64,000 nt of DNA from contig NZ_JADQDM010000018.1 in assembly GCF_015694525.1 (NCBI RefSeq), positions 1-64,000 on the forward strand. Reading direction: 5' to 3'. Source of the stretch: Hymenobacter ruricola (GTDB taxonomy: Bacteria; Bacteroidota; Bacteroidia; Cytophagales; Hymenobacteraceae). Positions 41,771 to 48,445 of this stretch are shown in pieces. How positions within the stretch are numbered: position 1 is the first letter of the stretch; every line of letters begins with the position of its first letter. Below the pieces are notes generated by a model, which saw nothing but the letters and a program-made list of their open reading frames with translations, had not been told where the DNA came from and did no database searches. The position numbers were made by a program, and so were the translations under genes.

Positions 41771-41861
41771 GTCATGTCGAACTTGTTGAGACATCTCGCG
41801 TGCCGCCACTAATCAACTGATTACTGCCCCGGGCGAGATGTCTCGACAGGCTCGACATGAC
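41771..41861. repeat. Palindromic intergenic repeat, family B
   Basis: Arms 41771-41799 and 41833-41861 (29 nt, three mismatches) begin GTCATGTCGAAC and end GAGACATCTCGC, closely related to the copy at 5338. The loop is 33 nt. It lies between the SDR gene (stop 41882) and the DPM1-like gene's promoter. Confidence 0.85.
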
Positions 41862-41881
41862 CATTTTTTGCGCATCAGGCG

Positions 41882-42673
41882 TCAAAGCGAGCCCGTGCGG
41901 CCGCCGTCCACGGGCACGCTGGTGCCGTTGATGTAGCCGGCGGCCGGCGAGGCCAGGAAGGCCACGGCCGCCGCCACTTCTTCGGCCTGCCCGAAGCGGC
42001 GCGCCGGAATGGTTTTCAGCATGTCGGCCTCAATGGCATCGGCCGGCTGGCCGGTCTGGGCCACTTTCTTCTCGATGAGGGAATGGTGGCGCTGAGTGAG
42101 CGTGGCGCCGGGCAGCACGTTGTTCACCGTGATGCCGAGCGGGCCCAGCTCGTTGGCCAGGGTTTTGGCCCAGCTGGCCACGGCCCCGCGAATGGTGTTG
42201 CTCACGCCCAGCCCGGCCAGCGGAATTTTCACTGAGGTGCTGATGATGTTGATGATGCGCCCGAACCCGGCCGCCCGCATGCCCGGCACCAGGGCCTGCG
42301 CCAGCAAGTGGTTGCAGATAACGTGCTGGTTGAACGCCACCCGTAAGGCATCAACCGGCGCCTCCAGCAGCGGGCCGCCAGCGGGGCCGCCCGTGTTGTT
42401 CACGAGAATGTGGAAGCCGGCGGGGTGCTGCGCCAGGTAGGCCTGCACCACGTCGGCCACGTGGCTGGGGTCGTCGAAGTCGGCCACCAGGTAGTCGTGC
42501 GCCTGGCCGGTAGGGGCGGGCAGGGCGGCGGCCACTTCGCGCAGCCGGTCTTCGTTGCGGGCCAGCAGCGTGATGGCGCAGCCGCTTTCGGCCAACGCTT
42601 CGGCCACGGCCCGGCCAATGCCCTGGGTGCTGCCGCCCACCAGGGCGCGGCGGTTTTCTAAGGAGAGGTTCAT
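41882..42673 (-). CDS. Atypical SDR oxidoreductase lacking the catalytic Tyr/Lys
   Basis: The 263-residue protein has an SDR Rossmann core: nucleotide motif GGSTQGIG (residues 13-20), ILVNNTGGP, IINIISTS and the C-terminal GYINGTSVPVDGG. Where classical SDRs have YxxxK, the sequence reads GVSNTIRGAV, so Tyr appears replaced by Ser and Lys by Arg. This matches the BKR-like SDR-like subgroup, in which the catalytic tetrad is imperfect. Neighbours include the haaO/ACMSD/kynU genes across a GT-C gene, so a role in that pathway is possible but unproven. ATG 42673 is the start. It is probably co-transcribed with the GT-C gene 28 nt upstream. Confidence 0.85.
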   Translation of the reverse strand: MNLSLENRRALVGGSTQGIGRAVAEALAESGCAITLLARNEDRLREVAAALPAPTGQAHDYLVADFDDPSHVADVVQAYLAQHPAGFHILVNNTGGPAGGPLLEAPVDALRVAFNQHVICNHLLAQALVPGMRAAGFGRIINIISTSVKIPLAGLGVSNTIRGAVASWAKTLANELGPLGITVNNVLPGATLTQRHHSLIEKKVAQTGQPADAIEADMLKTIPARRFGQAEEVAAAVAFLASPAAGYINGTSVPVDGGRTGSL

Positions 42674-42701
42674 GTTTTGCAAGTCGGGTTAAGTCAAATA
42701 A

Positions 42702-44459
42702 TTAGCGGGCGGGCGGCGTGAGCAGCACGTAGCCGTCCACCAGCTGCTCGCGGTAGCCGTAGGGCCGCAGCAGCTCGCGCAGAAACAGGTGGGCTGGTTG
42801 CTCGCGGAAAGCGGGGGTGATGACGAAGGCGGCCGGGTCGTACTGGCGCAGGAAGGCCTGCACCTGCGGGGCGGTGGGCGGCGCGGGGGCCACGGTGTCG
42901 GGCTTGGTTTGGCGGAAGAGCACGGCGCCCAGCACGGGGTCGTTTTGCAGCCCGGCAAACACCTCCGGCGGCACCCGCGCCGTATAACCGACGGGCACTT
43001 TTTTCTCGTGCACCGTTTGATAAAACAGGTACTCTCGCTCGAATTTCCCGACTTCGCGGTGGCCGCTGGAAAGCCCCAGCGGCACCGGAATCATGGTCTT
43101 GCCGGGCAATTTGGCCACTTCGTGGAACACCCGCGGCACGGCCTCGCGCGAGGTGCGCTCGTAGGGTTTCGGCCAATACTCGAACAGCACCAGGGCAGCC
43201 AGCAGCAGGCTGAGCGCGGTGCGCGACGCGGCGGGCAGGCGCGCCTGCCAGGCCGCCTCCAGGGCGCTGAAGGTGAGGATGGGTAGCAACAACCCAACCA
43301 TCATAATCCAGCGGGTGGGGCAGCGGACGTTGTTGAAAAACGGGACGAAGTGCAGCAGGGCCGTGGGCAGCTGCAGGCGGTCGTGGCCGTGCACGCGCAG
43401 GGCGGGCAGGGTCAGCATCACGAAAAAAAGCAGCACCCAGGCCAGTGGCCGGCCCTCGGGCGCCTGCGCCACGGCCGAGGTGGGCCGGCGGTGGGCCTTG
43501 CGCAAGGCCCACAAGCCCAGCGCCAGCAGCGGCAGCGCGTAACCCATGAACAAGGTGTTCTCCAGCGAGCCGGGCGTGTTGAACACCTGCGGGTTGTGGT
43601 AGAGCCGGGCGGCCCAGTCCCAGTACACGAAGCGGCTGGTGGGCGGCGGCATGATGAACGCGACCACGTCGCCGCCCCACCAGAAGCCGCCGTTGTCTTC
43701 CAGCCCCGAGCGGCGCAGCAGCCGAATGACGACGTGGCTCACCGCCAAAATGCCGCCCAGCCAGGCCCAGGTGCGCCACTCGCGCCACCGGATGCGGCCC
43801 AGCCCCAGCCAGAACCACGCCGCGTAGGCCAGCGAAAAATACAGCAGCCCAAACAGTACGTAATAGTCGCTCAGCAGCGTGACCACGCCCAGCGCCACGC
43901 ACCCCGCCACGGCTTTCCAGCTGCGGATGGCCGGCAGAAATTTCTTTTCTTCAAACCGAAACGCGTTCAGAAAAGCCAGCACGTAGAACGGCACCGTGGC
44001 CGTGAGCACCAGGTTGTAATGCTCGGGCAGGCGCTGCAGCTTGTAGGGCGAATAGGCGAAAACGAAGCCGGCCAATAAACACAGCAGCGGGCTGTGCACC
44101 CAGCGCCGGGCCAGCAGGTAGGCCCCGGCCGCCGACAAGGAGTAGCTCAGCAGCAGGCCGATGTTGAGGGCCAGCAGGTCGTTGTTCACCAGCAGGCTGA
44201 TGAGGCCGATGATGGGCGTGTAAGTGTGCAGTATCAGCCAGGAACCCAGCGGGTAGAACAGCCAGTCGGTGTGGAACACGGGCTGGCCGGTGTGCACCGC
44301 CATGCGGAAATGCCAGGTGTTCCAGGGGAACACGTAGGTATCGTGCCCCGGCACCACCAGAAACGACGAGGTGAAATGCGCCGCCAGTGGCCAGGTAAGA
44401 ACGGCGAACAGCAAGCCGTAGAAGGCCACCAGCAAGCCCAGGCGCAGCCAGTATTTCAT
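42702..44459 (-). CDS. GT-C-like membrane protein (585 aa)
   Basis: From ATG 44459 (MKYWLRLGLLVAFYG) the protein has about eleven TM segments. A first loop has HDTYVFPWNTWHFRMAVHTG, where the Asp/His may be active-site residues, and a soluble C-terminal part has about 130 residues. Family assignment is limited to GT-C-like membrane protein; YfhO-type proteins share this layout. The frame stays open upstream to 45707, but that stretch is antisense to two well-supported genes and has no TM segment. It is divergent from haaO, with a promoter box 62 nt upstream, and is followed after 28 nt by the atypical SDR. Confidence 0.78.
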   Translation of the reverse strand: MKYWLRLGLLVAFYGLLFAVLTWPLAAHFTSSFLVVPGHDTYVFPWNTWHFRMAVHTGQPVFHTDWLFYPLGSWLILHTYTPIIGLISLLVNNDLLALNIGLLLSYSLSAAGAYLLARRWVHSPLLCLLAGFVFAYSPYKLQRLPEHYNLVLTATVPFYVLAFLNAFRFEEKKFLPAIRSWKAVAGCVALGVVTLLSDYYVLFGLLYFSLAYAAWFWLGLGRIRWREWRTWAWLGGILAVSHVVIRLLRRSGLEDNGGFWWGGDVVAFIMPPPTSRFVYWDWAARLYHNPQVFNTPGSLENTLFMGYALPLLALGLWALRKAHRRPTSAVAQAPEGRPLAWVLLFFVMLTLPALRVHGHDRLQLPTALLHFVPFFNNVRCPTRWIMMVGLLLPILTFSALEAAWQARLPAASRTALSLLLAALVLFEYWPKPYERTSREAVPRVFHEVAKLPGKTMIPVPLGLSSGHREVGKFEREYLFYQTVHEKKVPVGYTARVPPEVFAGLQNDPVLGAVLFRQTKPDTVAPAPPTAPQVQAFLRQYDPAAFVITPAFREQPAHLFLRELLRPYGYREQLVDGYVLLTPPAR

Positions 44460-44520
44460 ACGCGTTGGGATGGAGTGCTCAGGTGAACGGCAGAAAACAC
44501 GACTGAATTGGCCGCGTCGA

Positions 44521-44528
44521 CAAAAGTA
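44521..44528 (-). promoter_or_regulatory. -7 box (TACTTTTG) of the GT-C / SDR unit
   Basis: TACTTTTG on the minus strand is a perfect TAnnTTTG match 61 nt before the ATG at 44459. On the other strand TAGCTTAG near 44590 is a one-base variant that may serve haaO (start 44625), so the 165-nt gap probably holds divergent promoters. Confidence 0.5.
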
Positions 44529-44624
44529 GCGCATGCGTGCACCCCGGCGCGAGGCGCCTGCCCGAAAGCGCAAAACGCCGCCCCGGCCGTAGCTTAGCAG
44601 TCCCAACCACCCACCCCAGTCGCC

Positions 44625-45155
44625 ATGATAACCCGCCCCTTCAACTTCCAAAAGTGGATTGACGAACACCGCCATTTGCTGAAACCCCCGGTGGGCAACC
44701 AGCAGGTGTTCAAAGACAATAAAGACTTCATCGTGATGGTGGTGGGCGGCCCCAACGCCCGCAAAGACTACCACGTGGACGCCGGCGAGGAGCTGTTCTG
44801 GCAGGTGGAGGGCACGATGACCGTCAAAATCATCGAGGACGGCCAGCCCGTCGACATCACCATCGGGCCGGGCGAGATGTTCCTGCTGCCGCCGAATGTG
44901 CCACACTCGCCGCGCCGCCCGGCTGGCACCGTGGGCCTGGTGCTGGAGCGCTACCGCGAGGGCGGCGAGCTCGACGGCTTCCAGTGGTACTGCGAAAACT
45001 GCGGCCACAAGCTGTATGAGGAGTTTGCCGAAATCACCGACATCGTGGCCCAGCTGCCGCCCATCATGAACGCCTTCTGGCAGGACGACGCCAAGCGCAC
45101 CTGCACCAACTGCGGCACCTACATGGAGGCCCCCGCGCCGGTGACCCCCGCCTAG
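44625..45155 (+). CDS. haaO: 3-hydroxyanthranilate 3,4-dioxygenase
   Basis: The enzyme opens the ring of 3-hydroxyanthranilate to 2-amino-3-carboxymuconate semialdehyde. The 176 residues form a cupin with Fe ligands His50, Glu56 and His94, in the contexts KDYHVDAGEELFWQ and LPPNVPHSPRRPAGT. A second rubredoxin-like metal site is formed by Cys123, Cys126, Cys160 and Cys163, as in bacterial enzymes. EELFWQVEGTMTVKIIEDG is diagnostic. Length is standard. It leads directly into the decarboxylase gene after 9 nt, and the two surely form one operon. Confidence 0.96.
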   Translation: MITRPFNFQKWIDEHRHLLKPPVGNQQVFKDNKDFIVMVVGGPNARKDYHVDAGEELFWQVEGTMTVKIIEDGQPVDITIGPGEMFLLPPNVPHSPRRPAGTVGLVLERYREGGELDGFQWYCENCGHKLYEEFAEITDIVAQLPPIMNAFWQDDAKRTCTNCGTYMEAPAPVTPA

Positions 45156-45164
45156 CCCCGCGCC

Positions 45165-46205
45165 GTGCTTTCCATCGACATCCACACCCACATTCTGCCC
45201 GAGCGCTGGCCCGATTTGAAGGAGCGCTACGGCTACGGGGGCTTCATCCGGCTGGACCACCACAAGCCCTGCTGCGCCCGCATGATGCAGGACGACAAGT
45301 TCTTCCGCGAGGTGCAGGACAACTGCTGGGACCCCGAAGTGCGCCTGCGCGAGTACGACCAGTTTGGCGTGCAGGTGCAGGTGCTCAGCACCGTGCCCGT
45401 CATGTTCAGCTACTGGGCCCAGCCGCTGGATTGCCTGGATTTGAGCCAATTGCTCAACGACCACATTGCCGACGTGGTGCACCGCTACCCCAGCCGCTTC
45501 GTGGGCCTGGGCACCCTGCCGATGCAAGCGCCCAAGCTGGCCATCCGGGAGCTGGAGCGCTGCCTGAAAATTGGGCTGGCCGGCGTGCAGATTGGCTCGC
45601 ACGTGAACGACTGGAACCTCGACGCGCCTGAGCTTTTCGAAGTTTTTGCTGCCGCCGAGGAGCTGGGCGCCTGCGTATTTGTGCATCCCTGGGACATGAT
45701 GGCCCAAGGCAAAATGCCCAAGTACTGGCTGCCCTGGCTGGTGGGCATGCCCGCCGAAAGCACGCTGGCGCTATGCTCGCTGATATTTGGCGGGGTGCTG
45801 GAGCGACTGCCGCGCCTGCGCGTGGCGGTGGCCCACGGCGGGGGCTCGTTTGCCAGCACCATCGGGCGCATCGAGCACGGCTGGCAGGTGCGGCCCGACC
45901 TCTGCGCCATCGACAACCCCCACAACCCGCGCAACTACCTGGGCAAGTTCTGGGTCGACTCGCTGGTGCACGACCCATTGATGCTTGACTACCTGGTGAA
46001 GACCCTGGGCGCCGACAAAATCACGCTCGGCACCGACTACCCCTTCCCGCTGGGCGAGCTGGAGCCCGGGCAGCTCATCAAGTCCATGCCGTTTTCAAAC
46101 GACATTAAGGAGCGGATGCTCGGCCAGAACGCCCTGGATTGGCTGGGCCTGGCGCGCGCGCAGTTCGGCCCCCAGCTGCTGGGCACGGCCACCGGCTTGC
46201 GCTAA
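45165..46205 (+). CDS. Amidohydrolase: 2-amino-3-carboxymuconate-6-semialdehyde decarboxylase (ACMSD)
   Basis: The Zn-dependent decarboxylase removes CO2 from the product of HaaO, diverting flux from quinolinate to 2-aminomuconate semialdehyde. The 346 residues open [18 protein letters not shown], giving the metal ligands His7 and His9. His174 of [14 protein letters not shown], a later His (AVAHGGGSF) and Asp of [11 protein letters not shown] complete the amidohydrolase site. [17 protein letters not shown] is typical of ACMSD. The start is GTG 45165, 9 nt after the haaO stop. The kynureninase gene follows 144 nt later with its own -7 box. Confidence 0.94.
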   Translation: MLSIDIHTHILPERWPDLKERYGYGGFIRLDHHKPCCARMMQDDKFFREVQDNCWDPEVRLREYDQFGVQVQVLSTVPVMFSYWAQPLDCLDLSQLLNDHIADVVHRYPSRFVGLGTLPMQAPKLAIRELERCLKIGLAGVQIGSHVNDWNLDAPELFEVFAAAEELGACVFVHPWDMMAQGKMPKYWLPWLVGMPAESTLALCSLIFGGVLERLPRLRVAVAHGGGSFASTIGRIEHGWQVRPDLCAIDNPHNPRNYLGKFWVDSLVHDPLMLDYLVKTLGADKITLGTDYPFPLGELEPGQLIKSMPFSNDIKERMLGQNALDWLGLARAQFGPQLLGTATGLR

Positions 46206-46336
46206 ACAGCTCCGGCCGCCCCCGTTATTTACATTAGCGCCTGGCACCTCGGGTACAGGCCCGATGTAAGGTACACCGGGGCTTGGGGGCGGTGGATGCC
46301 ATAACCTTTTGTTAGCATCGGCAGCGGCTTTGGGCC

Positions 46337-46344
46337 GACCTTTG
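46337..46344 (+). promoter_or_regulatory. -7-like box (GACCTTTG) directly before kynU
   Basis: GACCTTTG matches TAnnTTTG at seven of eight positions and ends 5 nt before the kynU ATG at 46350. TTTTG at 46307-46311 is a possible -33 element, but the 25-nt spacing is long. Like rsmI, the arrangement implies a nearly leaderless transcript. Confidence 0.42.
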
Positions 46345-46349
46345 CGCGC

Positions 46350-47624
46350 ATGACTGCCCCGCATTCCCTTGCCCCCGCCGCCGAGCTCGACGCGGCCGAT
46401 GCTTTAGCTTCTTTCCGCCAGGAATTTCACTTGCCGCTCGGGCCCGACGGCCGGCCCTGCGCCTACTTCTGCGGCAACTCGCTGGGCCTGCAGCCCAAAG
46501 CCGCCCGCGCCGCCGCCGAGCAGGAGTTCGACGCCTGGGAGCGGCTGGGCGTGGAAGGCCATTTCCACGGCGTGTCGCCCTGGATGCACTACCACGAAAC
46601 CCTCACCGACGCCACCGCGCGGCTGGTGGGCGCCCAGCCCATTGAGGTGGTGGTGATGAACAACCTGACGGTGAACCTGCACTTGCTGCTGGTGTCGTTT
46701 TACCGCCCCACGGCCACGCGCTACAGGATTTTGATGGAAGGCGGCGCCTTTCCGTCGGACCAGTACGCCATCGAAAGCCAGGCCCGCCTGCACGGCCTCG
46801 ACCCGGCCGCGGCCATTGTGGAGCTGGTGCCGCGCCCCGGCGAGCACACCCTGCGCACCGAAGACATTGAGGCCACCATTGCCGGGCTGGGCGAGTCGCT
46901 GGCCACCGTCCTCATCGGCGGCGTGAACTACTACACGGGCCAGGCTTTCGACATGGCGGCCATTGCCCGCGCCGGCCACGCCGTGGGCGCCACCGTGGGT
47001 TTCGACCTGGCCCACGCCGCCGGCAACCTCGACCTGCGCCTGCACGACTGGGACGTGGACTTTGCCTGCTGGTGCTCCTACAAATACCTCAACTCCGGGC
47101 CCGGCGGCACATCGGGCGTGTTCGTGCACGAGCGGTTTGCCAATCGGCCCGATTTGGTGCGCCTGGCCGGCTGGTGGGGCCACGACCCGTCCGACCGGTT
47201 TCAAATGAAAAAAGGCTTCCGGCCCATGGCCGGCGCGGCCGGCTGGCAGCTCTCGAATGCCCAGATTTTCCCGATGGCCATTCACCGGGCCAGCCTGGAG
47301 CTGGTGGACCGTGCCGGCGGCATGCCGGCCCTGCGCCGCAAAAGCGAGCAGCTCACGGCCCGGCTCGAAAGCCAGATTCGCGCTCTGAACCTGCCCGCCG
47401 ACAAGCTCGAAATCATCACCCCCGCCGACCCGGCCCAGCGCGGCTGCCAGCTCTCAGTGCTGGTGCACGAGCGCGGGCGCGAACTGTTCGATTACCTGGC
47501 CAGCGTGGGCGTCATTGCCGATTGGCGCGAGCCCAATGTTATTCGGATGGCACCCGTGCCGCTCTACAATTCGTTTGAGGACGTGGACCGGGCGGGCGAA
47601 GCGCTGGCGCGCTTCTTCAGTTAA
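46350..47624 (+). CDS. kynU: Kynureninase
   Basis: The PLP enzyme cleaves 3-hydroxykynurenine (or kynurenine) to 3-hydroxyanthranilate (or anthranilate) and alanine. The 424 residues have YFCGNSLGLQPK near the start, then HETLTDATARLVGA, LMEGGAFPSDQYAIESQ, FDLAHAAGNL (PLP Asp219 and His222) and the Schiff-base Lys245 in CWCSYKYLNSGPGG. GWWGHDPSDRFQM follows. Length and motifs are typical. The stop codon lies in an inverted repeat (47619-47735). It fits between KMO (51406) and HaaO (44625) in the pathway. Confidence 0.97.
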   Translation: MTAPHSLAPAAELDAADALASFRQEFHLPLGPDGRPCAYFCGNSLGLQPKAARAAAEQEFDAWERLGVEGHFHGVSPWMHYHETLTDATARLVGAQPIEVVVMNNLTVNLHLLLVSFYRPTATRYRILMEGGAFPSDQYAIESQARLHGLDPAAAIVELVPRPGEHTLRTEDIEATIAGLGESLATVLIGGVNYYTGQAFDMAAIARAGHAVGATVGFDLAHAAGNLDLRLHDWDVDFACWCSYKYLNSGPGGTSGVFVHERFANRPDLVRLAGWWGHDPSDRFQMKKGFRPMAGAAGWQLSNAQIFPMAIHRASLELVDRAGGMPALRRKSEQLTARLESQIRALNLPADKLEIITPADPAQRGCQLSVLVHERGRELFDYLASVGVIADWREPNVIRMAPVPLYNSFEDVDRAGEALARFFS

Positions 47625-47735
47625 GAGTTAAAAGGTAAGAGTGGAGTGTTAGGGCCACTATGCGCCAGTGGCGGCTAAAACAGCCCTCTCACTCGCCAGC
47701 TTTTGCCTTCAACTCTTACCTTTTAACTCTTAACT
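47619..47735. repeat. Inverted repeat of the AGTTAAGAGTTAAAAGG type, overlapping the kynU stop
   Basis: Positions 47619-47642 and 47712-47735 are a perfect 24-bp inverted repeat around a 69-nt loop. The arm is internally repetitive (AGTTAAGAGTTAAAAGGTAAG). The left arm contains the kynU stop codon (47622-47624) and the right arm ends 12 nt before the next gene. It belongs to the same general class as the repeats at 19482 and 20642, but the words differ. Confidence 0.88.
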
Positions 47736-47747
47736 CCTAACTAGAAG

Positions 47748-48422
47748 ATGGAAGATTACGCCGCCAAGATGCTGCTCAAAACCGATGCGGCCCTGCGCGA
47801 ATACGTGACCGGCCATGTGCAGTACCGCGAGGCCGCCGTGCTCGCGGCCCTCGACGAGCTGCGCCGCCGCGGCCAGCCCGCGCCCGAAGAAGCCGAGCTG
47901 CGCCCCGGCCTCGAAGCCGCGGCCGCCGAGCAGCGCCTGCGCGACGAGGCCGCCGAAGCCGAGCGCCGGCAGCTCAGCGCCGCGGCCGCCGACCCGGACG
48001 CCGCGGCCGGGCCGGCGCTGTACTCGCCGGCGGCCATTGTGCTGTTTTCGCTGCTCTTCACCATGATAATGGGCGGCGTGCTGCTGGGCATGAACCTCTA
48101 CCGCCTGGGCCAAAAGCGGGCGGCGCTGGGGCTGGCCGTGTTCGTGCTGGCCTACGTGTTTGTGGGCAGCAAGCTGCTGGAGCCGCTGATGCTGTCGCTG
48201 GGCATGAGCCCGCTGCTGGGCGGGGTGCTGTTCAACATTCCGGCGGCGCTGCTCTACGGCTTGTGGGTGTGGCCGCGCTACGTGGGCGGCATCAGCTACC
48301 GCAGCCGCAGCGTGCTGGTGCCGGTGCTGCTCTATTTTCTGTTTGCCTGGGGCGCGATGAAAATGATTCCCTACCTGCCCCAAACCGAGCGCCAGAAGCT
48401 GGAGCGCCTGATGCAGAAGTAA
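47748..48422 (+). CDS. Membrane protein with cytosolic helical head (224 aa)
   Basis: No family is recognised. Residues 1-85 are Ala/Glu/Arg-rich and likely helical (AALDELRRRGQPAPEEAEL and onward). Four hydrophobic segments follow at about residues 93-115, 124-146, 150-170 and 182-205, then a charged tail. Protein-like codon use and the start 12 nt after the repeat support a real gene. The head could form a coiled coil. It converges on the GT-C gene at 48446 with a 23-nt gap and no terminator visible. A role related to kynurenine catabolism or to glycan export cannot be inferred. Confidence 0.68.
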   Translation: MEDYAAKMLLKTDAALREYVTGHVQYREAAVLAALDELRRRGQPAPEEAELRPGLEAAAAEQRLRDEAAEAERRQLSAAAADPDAAAGPALYSPAAIVLFSLLFTMIMGGVLLGMNLYRLGQKRAALGLAVFVLAYVFVGSKLLEPLMLSLGMSPLLGGVLFNIPAALLYGLWVWPRYVGGISYRSRSVLVPVLLYFLFAWGAMKMIPYLPQTERQKLERLMQK

Positions 48423-48445
48423 AACCCGCCGCGGCCAGCGGCGCG

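Noticed and set aside
44460-45707. N-terminal extension of the GT-C frame at 42702 up to 45707 (about 415 extra codons)
   Set aside because: It runs antisense to haaO and ACMSD, both supported by catalytic motifs, and lacks membrane segments. ATG 44459 gives a normal GT-C N-terminus.
46216-46292. Possible terminator between ACMSD and kynU (CCGCCCCC with GGGGGCGG)
   Set aside because: Only eight pairs with a 61-nt loop and no T run, so not enough to call.
1-47735. Intergenic palindromes as a CRISPR array or insertion-sequence ends
   Set aside because: They occur singly, not as spaced direct repeats, and no transposase or cas gene is present.
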